A stretch of 64,000 nt of DNA, taken from JAFKFJ01 sp963786445. GTDB lineage: Bacteria; Pseudomonadota; Alphaproteobacteria; Acetobacterales; Acetobacteraceae. Location: positions 62,001 to 126,000 of the forward strand of contig CAWAZU010000032.1 of the NCBI GenBank assembly GCA_963786445.1, written 5' to 3'. A program made the position numbers and the translations under genes. The notes beneath the pieces are model-generated. The model was not told where the DNA came from and made no database searches. It worked only from the letters and a program-made list of their open reading frames with translations. Below, piece after piece: positions 9,145 to 17,454 of the stretch. Position 1 is the first letter of the stretch, and each line of letters begins with the position of its first letter.

Positions 9145-11100
9145 CTACCCGGCCGCCGCCGCCTGCGCGACGCGCCCATGCACTTCGGCCAGATGGTCGA
9201 AGCGGCGCCGATAGGTGCCCAGCCCCATGGTGATCGAACGCAGCTCGATGATGAGGTCGTGCAACTCGGCCTGCGGCACCAGCGCCTCCACGTCGTCCCA
9301 GCCCGGCCAGCCCGCGCGCTCGGCATAGCCGAGGATCTGGCCGCGCCGCCCGGTCAGCAGCCGCTGCGCCGCCGCGGTGTAGTCGTTCGGCACGCTGATG
9401 GTGACGTGATCGACCGGCTCCAGCAGCACCGGGTCGGCCTTCGGCAGCGCCTCGCTGATGGCGATGCGGGTGGCGGTGCGGAACGCCATGTCGGAGCTGT
9501 CAACGGCGTGGAACTGGCCGTCGGTCAGCGTCACCTCGACATCGACGACGGGATGGCCGAACACGCCCTTGCGCAGCGCCTCCTCGGCCGCCTCGCCGAC
9601 CGCGGGGATGAAGTTGCGCGGCACCGCGCCGCCGACGATCTTGTCCACGAAGCGGAACCCCTCGCCGCGGGGCCGCGGCGCGACGTCCAGCTTCACGTCG
9701 GCGAACTGGCCGTGGCCGCCGGTCTGCTTCTTCAGCCGGCCGTGCTGGTGGATCGGCTTGCGGATCGTCTCCTTGTACGGCACGCGCGGCTTTTGCGACG
9801 CCACGCGCACACCGAACACCGTCGCCAGCCGCTCGACCACGCTGCGCAGGTGCATCTCGCCCTGCCCGGACAGCACCGTCTCGCCGGTCTCCGGATCGAG
9901 CCGCACCGTCAGCGACGGATCCTCCTCGGCGAGTTTCTGCATCGCGCTGGCCAGCCGCACGTCGTCCTTGTGGTCGGTGGTGGCGATCGCCATCGCGTAG
10001 AGCAAGGGCGGCACGTCCGGGAACGGCAGCATCGCCTCGCCGGCCTCGCCCAGCACCGCGCCGGTCACGACACTCTCCAGCCGGCCCAGCGCCACCAGCT
10101 CGCCCGCCTCCGCCTCGGCGATTTTTGCCGGCTCGCCGGCGGGCAGGCGCCAGATGCCGGACAGGCGCGCGCCGTTCAGCGTCGCGCCGTCCTTGAGCGG
10201 CCCGCGCCACAGCCTTGCCCACGACACTTTGCCGCCATGGCCGCCGTTGATGGTGCGGAACACTTGCACCAGCGCCCCGCCCTCGGCCGCGACGCCGCGG
10301 CGCGCGGCGGTTTCGGCGGCGGCGGGCGCGTCGTGGCGCAGCGCCTTCCACAGCCGCCGCACGCCCCAGGCGCGGTCGGCCGCACCCAGCAGCACCCCGC
10401 CCACCGTCCCCGCCGCCTCGTCGGCGCGCAGCCGGTCGTAGATCTCGGTCGCGGTCGGGGTCACGTCGTCCACGACCATTTCCAGCAGCGCGTCGTCGTG
10501 ATCGGCCAGCACCTCGATCAGCCCGGCCCGCGCCTCGGACCCGCGCTCGCTCATCGTGCCGGGCAGCTCGACCCGCTCGGACGGCGCGTTGCGGCGGTAG
10601 CGGTAGGCGCGCTCGCTGACCACATCGACATAGCCGACCACGGCGTCGGCCTCGCGGATCGGCACCTGGCGCAGCACCAGCGGGCGGGAGGTGAACGGCT
10701 GCAGCGCCGCAACCGTGTCGCGCGCCCGCGCGGCGAGCTGGTCCACGCGATTGATGAACACCAGGAACGGCACGCCGTAGCTGTCGAGCGCGCGCAGCAC
10801 CGGCGCCGCCGTCGCCGCTCGCGCCGGGTCTGGCTCGCACACCAGCACGGCGAGGTCGGCGACCGCGACTGCGGACTGCGCGGCATAGGCGAACTCGACC
10901 GAACCGGGGCAGTCGATCAGCGCCCAGGGTTCATCCATGAAGCTGCAATGGGCGAGCCGCAGCTCGCCCGCGATTTTTTCGGCCCCCCGCCGCGGCGGGC
11001 TGCCGGCGGCGGCAAGCAGCGCGTCGAACAGCGTCGATTTGCCGGAGCCGTACGGGCCGACGAGGGCGACCGTGCGCGGGCCTGACGGGCTATGGGGCAT
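9145..11100 (-). CDS. Elongation factor G-like GTPase (EF-G paralogue)
   Basis: A 651-residue translational-GTPase paralogue, distinct from the main FusA. From the N-terminus: G domain with P-loop GPYGSGKS at residues 15-22, G3 as DCPG (canonical DTPG), G4 as NRVD (canonical NKxD), then domain II, and the domain III-V part with GQGEMHLRSV, the EF-G IV block GHGQFADVKLDVAP, and GAVPRNFIPAVGEAAEEAL. The conservative lengths and residues of domain IV are kept, so it should bind ribosomes, but the altered G4 may change nucleotide affinity. ATG 11100 is chosen over the longer reading because GGGAGGTG precedes it and the GTPase domain begins directly. It converges with the M20 gene, with 9 bases between stops. 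Confidence 0.9.
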   Translation of the reverse strand: MPHSPSGPRTVALVGPYGSGKSTLFDALLAAAGSPPRRGAEKIAGELRLAHCSFMDEPWALIDCPGSVEFAYAAQSAVAVADLAVLVCEPDPARAATAAPVLRALDSYGVPFLVFINRVDQLAARARDTVAALQPFTSRPLVLRQVPIREADAVVGYVDVVSERAYRYRRNAPSERVELPGTMSERGSEARAGLIEVLADHDDALLEMVVDDVTPTATEIYDRLRADEAAGTVGGVLLGAADRAWGVRRLWKALRHDAPAAAETAARRGVAAEGGALVQVFRTINGGHGGKVSWARLWRGPLKDGATLNGARLSGIWRLPAGEPAKIAEAEAGELVALGRLESVVTGAVLGEAGEAMLPFPDVPPLLYAMAIATTDHKDDVRLASAMQKLAEEDPSLTVRLDPETGETVLSGQGEMHLRSVVERLATVFGVRVASQKPRVPYKETIRKPIHQHGRLKKQTGGHGQFADVKLDVAPRPRGEGFRFVDKIVGGAVPRNFIPAVGEAAEEALRKGVFGHPVVDVEVTLTDGQFHAVDSSDMAFRTATRIAISEALPKADPVLLEPVDHVTISVPNDYTAAAQRLLTGRRGQILGYAERAGWPGWDDVEALVPQAELHDLIIELRSITMGLGTYRRRFDHLAEVHGRVAQAAAAG

Positions 11101-11174
11101 GCGGACACCTCCCGGGCCGGCGGGTTTGCCGAGCGTTGGCCAGCCTTCCGCCGCCATCTGACCAGCGGGGACGC

Positions 11175-11190
11175 CCCCCTGCCAAGGGGG
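11175..11190. terminator. Short GC stem-loop between gapR and EF-G-like gene
   Basis: CCCCCT and AGGGGG form a perfect 6-bp stem around the loop GCCA. It lies between the gapR stop (11203, minus strand) and the EF-G-like start (11100), so it may end or attenuate gapR transcription. No T-run follows on the minus strand, so a classical intrinsic terminator is doubtful. Confidence 0.35.
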
Positions 11191-11202
11191 ATTATGGTTG
11201 TG

Positions 11203-11487
11203 TTACGCCATGCCCAGCGCGCGGCGGTAAACGTCGAGCAGCGTCTCCTGCTCCTCGATCTCGGCGGGTTCTTTGCGGCGCAGCGCGATCAGCTGGCGCA
11301 ACACCTTGACATCGAAGCCGGCGCTCTTGGCCTCGGCGTAGATGTCTTTGATGTCGCCGGCGAGCGCCTTGCGCTCCTCCTCCAGCCGTTCGATGCGCTC
11401 GACCAGGCTGCGCAGCCGGTCGGCGGCGATGTTGCCGTGCTGCGCGTTGTCCTCGGTGTGTTCGCGGCCGGTGGCATCGAGCGCCAT
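11203..11487 (-). CDS. gapR: GapR family nucleoid-associated protein (DUF2312)
   Basis: A 94-residue protein matching the DUF2312/GapR family, an alphaproteobacterial DNA-binding protein that in Caulobacter clamps overtwisted DNA and aids replication and transcription. Key parts: the N-terminal coiled-coil LRSLVERIERLEEERKALAG, then DIKDIYAEAKSAGFDVKVLR, then the C-terminal RRKEPAEIEEQETLLDVYRR. This is essentially the complete family sequence at family length. ATG 11487 is chosen because a GGGAGG ribosome-binding site lies upstream and the coding match starts at MALDATGR. It is a good marker that the genome is alphaproteobacterial. Confidence 0.93.
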   Translation of the reverse strand: MALDATGREHTEDNAQHGNIAADRLRSLVERIERLEEERKALAGDIKDIYAEAKSAGFDVKVLRQLIALRRKEPAEIEEQETLLDVYRRALGMA

Positions 11488-11521
11488 GCGCGCCTCCCTC
11501 TGTCGTGACGGGCGGGCGGGA

Positions 11522-12226
11522 TTAGGACGGGCGGCCAGCGGGGTCAACTGTTGCGACTCCGCTGGCGCCGAAGCCAACGACGGCTTGGCCGGAAGCAAAC
11601 GCGCGTCTCAGCCAGGTTGAGACGATGTCGGCGTATTCCACGAACGTCAGTTCGTCGCTGCGGCGACGACTCTCCTGGCAGATGCCGGGCAAATCCTGCC
11701 GGAATGCGGCAAAACGGCCGGCGATGTCGGTTGGTCCGGGCGGATGCGCAAATGCGGCCCTTCCCGCCGCCAGCCAATCCCGGACGGCCCCGATGGCCTG
11801 ATCGGGGTCCGCGGCGTGCGGCGCAATATCCTGCCCCGAAATATCGCTGATGAACTCTTGGTAGCGATACGGGTCGCGATCCAGGACCAAACACGATTTG
11901 CGGCGTTGTTGTCCGGCTCCGAAGCGCCGCGCCCCCAGGAACAGCCCCAGTTCGAGCGGCATGTTGAAACGCGGCAGTCCTCGGGGATTCGGCTCGGTTC
12001 GGGAGATGTCGTGAATACCCCAGCGACAATCCCTGATGATTCCGATGATTTTCTCGATGCGGGCTTCTCCGCTGTCATAAGCTTCCTTGGCGCAGCGAGG
12101 GATCAGGCCGCACTCGAACACGACAAAAACGACGGCGCGAAAGACAGGCTCATAAATGTCATCAAACGGGCAGTTGATGAAGACATTCCGGTCGTAGTCC
12201 GGCAACTCTCGTCGCCGGTCAGGCAT
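11522..12226 (-). CDS. TIR-like fold protein of unknown role (possible defence effector)
   Basis: A 234-residue protein not assigned to a characterised family. The first 100 residues look like a TIR/SLOG-type Rossmann domain: strand VFINCPFDD (residues 15-23), RIEKIIGIIRDCRWGIHDIS (56-75), and NMPLELGLFLGARRFG (88-103), where Glu92 in PLELG sits where TIR-like NAD-binding proteins carry the conserved Glu of their NVxxELG motif. A second strand-like piece, KSCLVLDRD, follows. The C-terminal ~100 residues are alpha-helical with no recognised domain. Its ATG overlaps the stop of the small basic gene upstream by 8 bases, so the two are cotranslated. Base composition is slightly less GC-rich than the flanks. 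NADase or nucleotide-binding activity is inference from fold resemblance only. Confidence 0.7.
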   Translation of the reverse strand: MPDRRRELPDYDRNVFINCPFDDIYEPVFRAVVFVVFECGLIPRCAKEAYDSGEARIEKIIGIIRDCRWGIHDISRTEPNPRGLPRFNMPLELGLFLGARRFGAGQQRRKSCLVLDRDPYRYQEFISDISGQDIAPHAADPDQAIGAVRDWLAAGRAAFAHPPGPTDIAGRFAAFRQDLPGICQESRRRSDELTFVEYADIVSTWLRRAFASGQAVVGFGASGVATVDPAGRPS

Positions 12227-12416
12227 CCGCGGGCGCGCGACGCTCGAACACCCTCTTCACAGCCTGCTCGATCTGGCGGTGCGTGAGCGTGCGCTTACCC
12301 TTCGGCGCCGGCATGATGTGACCGGCCGGCCCTTTGCCGGCCGCCATCTTGCGCGGCGCGGACTTTTTCATCGCCTTGGTCGAGGAGCCGCTGCGGCTCA
12401 CCCGCTTGGTCGTCAT
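12219..12416 (-). CDS. Small basic protein, partner of TIR-like gene
   Basis: A 65-residue hypothetical protein. The N-terminal half is a disordered, lysine/arginine/serine-rich tail (MTTKRVSRSGSSTKAMKKS), which could bind nucleic acid. The C-terminal half has one predicted helix, RTLTHRQIEQAVKRVFERR. No family is recognised. ATG 12416 has GAGG upstream, and the stop lies inside the start region of the TIR-like gene (8-base overlap), which is the main support that both are real and act together. Roles as antitoxin, chaperone or adaptor are possible but unproven. Confidence 0.65.
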   Translation of the reverse strand: MTTKRVSRSGSSTKAMKKSAPRKMAAGKGPAGHIMPAPKGKRTLTHRQIEQAVKRVFERRAPADA

Positions 12417-12474
12417 ATTTCAACCTCATCTGCTGCTTTCAGTATGGCAATGCTCCGGCTGCGCCGCAACGCCC

Positions 12475-12786
12475 TCAATGCCCCGGATTCGCCCTGGCAA
12501 ACGCCGTCTTCTGCTCGCCACTCGCCTCCTTCTGGTATTTCGCCTGCCACTCCTTGTACGGCATGCCATAGACGATCTCGCGCGCATCCGGGTCGGCGAG
12601 CGCGATGCCCCGCGCCTCGGCCGCCTCGCGATACCAGCGGCTCAGGCAGTTGCGGCAGAACCCGGCCAGGTTCATCAGGTCGATGTTCTGCACGTCGGTC
12701 CGCTCGCGCAGATGCTCCACCAGCCGGCGGAACGCGGCGGCCTCCAGTTCGGTGCGGGTGGCCGGGTCGATCTCGGGCTGCTTCAT
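12475..12786 (-). CDS. DUF1244 family protein
   Basis: A 103-residue protein of the DUF1244 family, short cytoplasmic proteins found in many proteobacteria. Recognisable features: an N-terminal helix TELEAAAFRRLVEHLRER, the conserved core VQNIDLMNLAGFCRNCLSRW with two cysteines three residues apart (CRNC), and the second core DAREIVYGMPYKEWQAKYQ. Function is unknown; the cysteine pair suggests metal or redox binding. The start MKQPEIDPATR is chosen because AGGGCAG lies upstream and the family N-terminus begins there. It is divergent from the glycerate kinase gene. Confidence 0.88.
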   Translation of the reverse strand: MKQPEIDPATRTELEAAAFRRLVEHLRERTDVQNIDLMNLAGFCRNCLSRWYREAAEARGIALADPDAREIVYGMPYKEWQAKYQKEASGEQKTAFARANPGH

Positions 12787-12875
12787 GCTCTGCCCTCCTC
12801 TTCTGCCGCCACAGATGGCGCGGCACCCGCCGCTTCGCCATACTCCGCCCGCAAACGGCGGGGGAGAGGTAGCGC

Positions 12876-14153
12876 ATGGCATGGGACGACGCGCGCGCGC
12901 GGGCCGCCCTGCGCGCCGCCTTCGACGCGGCGGTCGCCGCCGCCGATCCGCGCCGCGTGCTGGCCTCCCACCTGCCGCCAAAACCGCGCGGGCGCTGCAT
13001 CGTGGTCGGCGCGCGGAAAATCCGCCGCCCTGATGGCCGCAGCGCTGGAAGACGCCTGGCCGGACGTGCCGCTGGAAGGCGTCGTCGTCACCCGCTACGG
13101 CCACGCCATGCCGACCCGGCGCATCGCGGTGATGGAAGCCTCCCACCCCGTCCCCGACGCAACCAGCGAGGCCGCCGCCCGCCGCATCCTCGCCGCCGTC
13201 CGCGGCCTCGGACCGGACGATCTGGTTCTGGCGCTGATCTCCGGCGGCGCCTCGGCGCTGCTGCCGCTGCCGGCGCCCGGCCTGACGCTCGCCGACAAGC
13301 AGGCGGTCAACCGGGCGCTGCTCGCCTCGGGCGCGACGATCACCGAGATGAACTGCGTGCGCAAGCATCTGTCGGCGATCAAGGGCGGGCGGCTGGCCGC
13401 CGCCGCGGCGCCGGCGCGGGTGGTGACGCTCGCCATCAGCGACGTGCCCGGCGACGATCCGGCGGTGATCGGCAGCGGCCCGACCGTGCCCGACCCGACG
13501 ACCTTCGCCGAGGCGCGCGCCATCCTCGCCCGCCACGCCATCGTCCCGGCCGCCGCACGTCGCCGCCCATCTGCAAGCCGCCGCCGACGAGACGCCCAAG
13601 CCCGGCGAACTGCCGCACGCCGAAATCCGCCTGATCGCGACCCCCATGATGGCCCTGCGCGCGGCGGCCGCGGCGGCGCGCGCGCTGGCTCTCACGCCGC
13701 TGATCCTCGGCGATGCGCTGGAAGGCGAAAGCCGCGAACTCGGCATCGTGCTCGCCGGCATCGCGCGCGCCGTGCGCAGCCACGGCACGCCGCTCGCCGC
13801 CCCCGCGCTGCTGCTCTCCGGCGGCGAGACCACGGTGACCATCGGCGCCGGCCCGGCCGGGCGCGGCGGGCGCAACAGCGAGTTCCTGCTCGGCCTGGCG
13901 GTGGCACTTGCGGGCACGGAAAACATCTGGGCGGCGGCCGGCGACACCGACGGCATCGACGGCAGCGAGGACGCCGCCGGCGCCATCGCCACGCCCGACA
14001 CGCTGGCCCGCGCCCGCGCGAAAAACCTCGACCCGCGCGGCATTGCTCGCCGGCCACGACAGCTACACGCTGTTCGCCGCCCTCGGCGACCTGATCGTCA
14101 CCGGGCCGACGCTGACCAACGTGAACGATTTCCGCGCCGTCCTGATCGCCTGA
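12876..14153 (+). pseudogene. gckA: Glycerate 2-kinase (MOFRL/DUF4147 type), three frameshifts
   Basis: Class II glycerate kinase making 2-phosphoglycerate from glycerate and ATP, cytoplasmic. The parts lie in three frames: MAWDDARARAALRAAFDAAV (12876 on), then PLEGVVVTRYGHAMP, LALISGGASALLPLP and VTLAISDVPGDDPAVIGSGP, then LLLSGGETTVTIGAGPAGRGG with NSEFLLGLAVAL, then AGHDSYTLFAALGDLIVTGPT to the stop. Breaks are near 13014, 13551-13558 and 14039; each fits one extra base. With three bases removed the protein is 424 residues, the usual family size. The gene lies 16 bases before pyk, a logical pairing because 2-phosphoglycerate leads to PEP. Three insertions in 1.3 kb with every motif intact argue for sequencing error. 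Confidence 0.85.
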
Positions 14154-14169
14154 CCCCGAAGGAACGCCG

Positions 14170-15604
14170 ATGACCACACGCCAGAAACTCCGCCGGCGCC
14201 GCCGGACGAAGATCATCGCCACGCTCGGCCCGGCCTGCTCCTCCGCCGAGGTGCTCTCCCGCCTGTTCCAGGCCGGCGCCGACGTGTTCCGCCTCAACTT
14301 CAGCCACGGCACGCACGAGGACCACGCCGCCCGCATCGCCATGATCCGCGAGCTCGAGGAACGTTTCGAGCGCCCGATCGGCATCCTCGCCGACGTGCAG
14401 GGCCCGAAACTGCGGGTCGGACGGTTCGGCGGCGGGCGCGTGCAGTTGCAGAGCGGCCAGGGCTTCACCCTCGACCTCAACCCCACGCCCGGCGACGTGC
14501 GGCGCGTCAACCTGCCGCATCCGGAGATCATCGCCGCCGCCGGCATCGGCACCATGCTGCTGCTGGACGACGGCAAGCTGCGGCTGCGCGTCGAGCGCGT
14601 GCGCGACGGCCGGCTGGAGACCGAGGTGGTGGTCGGCGGCCCGCTGTCCGACCACAAGGGCGTCAACGTGCCCGACATGGTGCTGCCGATCCCGGCGCTG
14701 ACCGACAAGGACCGCGTGGACATGGCGTTCGCGCTCGACCAGGGCGCGGACTATATCGGCCTGTCGTTCGTGCAGCGGCCGGAGGACGTGGCCGAGGCAA
14801 AGCAGCTCGTCGGCCGGCCGCGCCTGGGTGATGACGAAACTGGAAAAACCGCAGGCGCTCGACAACCTCGATGCGATCCTGGCGCTGTCCGACGCGGTGA
14901 TGGTGGCGCGCGGCGATCTCGGCGTCGAGCTGCCGCCCGAGGAAGTGCCGCTGGCGCAGAAGCGCATCGTGCGCGCCGCCCGCCGGCTGGGCAAACCCGT
15001 CGTGGTGGCGACGCAGATGCTGGAGAGCATGATCAGCGCGCCGGCGCCGACGCGCGCCGAAGCCTCCGACGTGGCGACCGCGGTGTTCGACGGCGCCGAT
15101 GCGGTGATGCTGTCGGCGGAGACCGCGGCCGGACAGTACCCGTTCGAGGCGGTGAACATCATGGACCGCATCGTCGCGCGCGTCGAGCAGGACCCGGGCT
15201 GGCGCGCCATCATCGAAGCCTCGCGCGCCGAGCCGGACCGCTCCACGCAGGACGCGCTCGCCGCCGCGGCGCGGCAGGTGGCGCACACGATCCAGGCCGT
15301 CGCCATCTGCGCCTTCACCGATTCCGGCAGCACCGCGCTGCGCGCCGCGCGCGAACGGCCGGAGGCGCCGATCATCGGCTTCACGCCCTCGGCCAGCACG
15401 GGCCGCCGCCTCGCCGCGGTGTGGGGCGTGCATCCGGTGGTGACGCCGCACACGCACACGATGACCGAAACCGTCAACCGCGCCACGCGCATCGCGATCC
15501 AGGAAGGGTTCGCGACGCACGGCCAGTCGATCGTGGTGATCGCCGGCATCCCGTTCGGCACCGCCGGCAGCACCAACGCGCTGCGCGTGGCGCAGGTCAA
15601 ATGA
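14170..15604 (+). pseudogene. pyk: Pyruvate kinase, one frameshift
   Basis: Converts PEP and ADP to pyruvate and ATP. Family motifs are intact on both sides of one break: RTKIIATLGPACSS, VFRLNFSHGTHEDH (substrate-binding Arg and Asn-Phe-Ser), ADVQGPKLRVG, LPALTDKD-type loop, DYIGLSFVQRPEDV, then KLEKPQALDNLD (catalytic Lys and Glu), MVARGDLGVELPPEEVP and ATQMLESMI. Near 14813 one extra C in GGCCGGCC moves the frame; without it GGRAWVMTKLEKP reads as expected. The corrected length is 477 residues (family about 470). It lies 16 bases downstream of glycerate 2-kinase and ends before a strong stem-loop. Confidence 0.9.
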
Positions 15605-15629
15605 GCGGCCCCGCCGGCCCCGCCCCCAA

Positions 15630-15653
15630 GCGGACGCAGCGGATTGCGTCCGC
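15630..15653. terminator. Stem-loop between convergent pyk and pdxY
   Basis: GCGGACGCA (15630-15638) and TGCGTCCGC (15645-15653) form a perfect 9-bp stem with the loop GCGGAT. It lies in the 59-base gap between the stops of pyk (plus) and pdxY (minus), so it probably serves as a bidirectional transcription terminator. There is no clear T-run. Confidence 0.6.
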
Positions 15654-15663
15654 CCTGCGAAGA

Positions 15664-16512
15664 TCACACTTGCGTCGCCGCAAATCTCGTCGTCGGCGCC
15701 ACCAGTTCGTCCTGCGCGGCGATGAGCAGCATCTCGCGCGCTCCCGCCTCCGCCGTCCGCCGCAGCACGCCGAACAGGGCGCTTGCGGATTCCTCCAGCG
15801 CCGTCCTGGCGTTTTTCGTGCGCAGCCAATGCAGCAGGAACAGCGCGGCGATCGCATCGCCGGTGCCCTTGGCCGCCAGGTCGAGCAGCGGCGTGCGCAG
15901 GAGAAAGAACGCACCGTCCGCCGCCGCCAGCAGGTCGATCGCATCGGCCGGCGTCGCCGCGGTGCGCAGGCTGGTCACCAGCACGCCGCGCGGCCCGCGT
16001 TCCTGCAAGGCGGCCACGGCAGCTTTCGCGTCGTCGAGCGTCACCACGCGGCGCCCCGTCAGATGTTCCAGCTCGAACTGGTTCGGCGTCGCGATGTCGG
16101 CGCGCGGGATCGCCGACGCGGCAAGGAACGCGCCGACGCCCGCGCGCACATAGACGCCACGGCCGGCGTCGCCGATCACCGGATCGCAGCAGTAGAGCGC
16201 GCGCGGGTTCGCCGCCTTCACGCGCGCCACCGCCTCCAGCACCACCTCGCCGATCGCCGCCTCGCCGAGATAGCCCGAGAGCACCGCGTCGCACTCGGCC
16301 AGCACGCCGCGCGCGGCGATGCCGGCGACGACCTCGGAAATCTCCGCCGCGCCGAACACGCGCCCGCCCCAGGCGCCGTAGCCGGCATGGTTGGAGAACT
16401 GCACGGTATGCACCGCCCAGACCTCCGCCCCCAGCCGCTGCAGCGGGAAGGCCGCGGCGGCGTTGCCGACATGGCCGTAGGCGACCCAGGACTGCAGCGA
16501 CAGGATGTTCAT
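15664..16512 (-). CDS. pdxY: Pyridoxal kinase
   Basis: A 282-residue ribokinase-fold enzyme phosphorylating pyridoxal in vitamin B6 salvage. The protein begins MNILSLQSWVAYGHVGNAAA, the PdxY/PdxK start with the substrate-binding SxxxxGHVGN motif, followed by VHTVQFSNHAGYGAWGG, YCCDPVIGD, ATPNQFELEHLTG, and the ATP/anion-hole motif AAKGTGDAIAALFL containing the catalytic Asp. The start at 16512 is chosen because the family begins there; the SDR gene stop lies just upstream at 16514, so the two are coupled on the minus strand. Confidence 0.92.
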   Translation of the reverse strand: MNILSLQSWVAYGHVGNAAAAFPLQRLGAEVWAVHTVQFSNHAGYGAWGGRVFGAAEISEVVAGIAARGVLAECDAVLSGYLGEAAIGEVVLEAVARVKAANPRALYCCDPVIGDAGRGVYVRAGVGAFLAASAIPRADIATPNQFELEHLTGRRVVTLDDAKAAVAALQERGPRGVLVTSLRTAATPADAIDLLAAADGAFFLLRTPLLDLAAKGTGDAIAALFLLHWLRTKNARTALEESASALFGVLRRTAEAGAREMLLIAAQDELVAPTTRFAATQV

Positions 16513-16513
16513 C

Positions 16514-17266
16514 TCAGGCGGTGCGCCCGCCATCGACCGGCAGCAGCACGCCGGTGATGAAGCTCGATGCGTCCTCGGCCAGCCACACGCAGGCATTGGC
16601 GATGTCCGAGGGCTGGCTCATCCGCCCGAGCGGGATCGTGGCCATGAATTTCTGCCGCACCTCGGGGCTGTCCGGCTGGCCCATGAACAGCTCCGTCAGG
16701 CCGGTCGCACCGAGCACCGGGCAGATCGCGTTGACGCGGATGTTGTCGGGCGCCAGTTCGATCGCCATGCACTGCGTCATCGTGTTCACGGCACCTTTCG
16801 TGCCGTTGTACCAGACCAGGCCCGGCCGCGGCCGGATGCCGGCGGTCGAGCTGATGTTGATGATCGACCCGCCGCGGCCCTGCCGGCGCAGCACCGGCAC
16901 CGCCGCCTGCACCGACCAGTAGAGCGACTTCACGTTGACCGCATAGACGCGGTCGAACGTCGCTTCGTCAACGTCGAGCATCGGCTGGTTGCGGTGCGTG
17001 GTGCCGGCGTTGTTGACCAGGATGTCGAGCCCGCCGAAGCGATCCACGGCGGCGGCGACCATCGTTTGCATGTCGGCACCGCGGCTCACGTCGCCGGCGA
17101 GGGCGACGGCGCCGCCGCCGATCGAGGCGGCGACGCGCCGCGCCGCGGCCGCGTCGATGTCGGCGACCACCACGTGCGCGCCCTCCGCGGCGAAGCGGCG
17201 CGCGATGCCCTCGCCGAACCCGCCGCCTGCGCCGGTCACCACCGCGCTCTTGCCATGCAGCCGCAT
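16514..17266 (-). CDS. SDR family NAD(P)-dependent oxidoreductase
   Basis: A 250-residue classical short-chain dehydrogenase. It has TGAGGGFGEG for cofactor binding at residues 11-20, an acidic residue after the second strand (VVADID, favouring NAD), the NNAG motif at 85-88, and the catalytic Ser140, Tyr153 and Lys157 (NISS, then YNGTK). It resembles glucose 1-dehydrogenase and 3-oxoacyl-reductase-like members, but the substrate is not readable. It ends one base before the pdxY start region, so it is the first gene of a two-gene unit, and is divergent from the Old Yellow Enzyme gene. Confidence 0.9.
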   Translation of the reverse strand: MRLHGKSAVVTGAGGGFGEGIARRFAAEGAHVVVADIDAAAARRVAASIGGGAVALAGDVSRGADMQTMVAAAVDRFGGLDILVNNAGTTHRNQPMLDVDEATFDRVYAVNVKSLYWSVQAAVPVLRRQGRGGSIINISSTAGIRPRPGLVWYNGTKGAVNTMTQCMAIELAPDNIRVNAICPVLGATGLTELFMGQPDSPEVRQKFMATIPLGRMSQPSDIANACVWLAEDASSFITGVLLPVDGGRTA

Positions 17267-17454
17267 CTCCGCCTCCTCCAGCCAGCTGTGCGAGACCGCC
17301 GATAGGTTCGCTGGCCTCCGCCGTCAAACCGCACGGCTGGCCGCGGCTTGCGGCAACTGACGCGGCATCGTCCGCCCCCGCATGGCAGGGTCCGCTTGCC
17401 GGAACGCGGGCATGGCGCTACCCGCAGCAGCAAAATGCCCGGAGAGTCCGCCGC

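Noticed and set aside
9178..11085. 635-codon open frame on the plus strand across the EF-G-like gene
   Set aside because: Composition is Arg/His/Gly-rich without any recognisable domain, while the minus strand encodes an intact EF-G paralogue.
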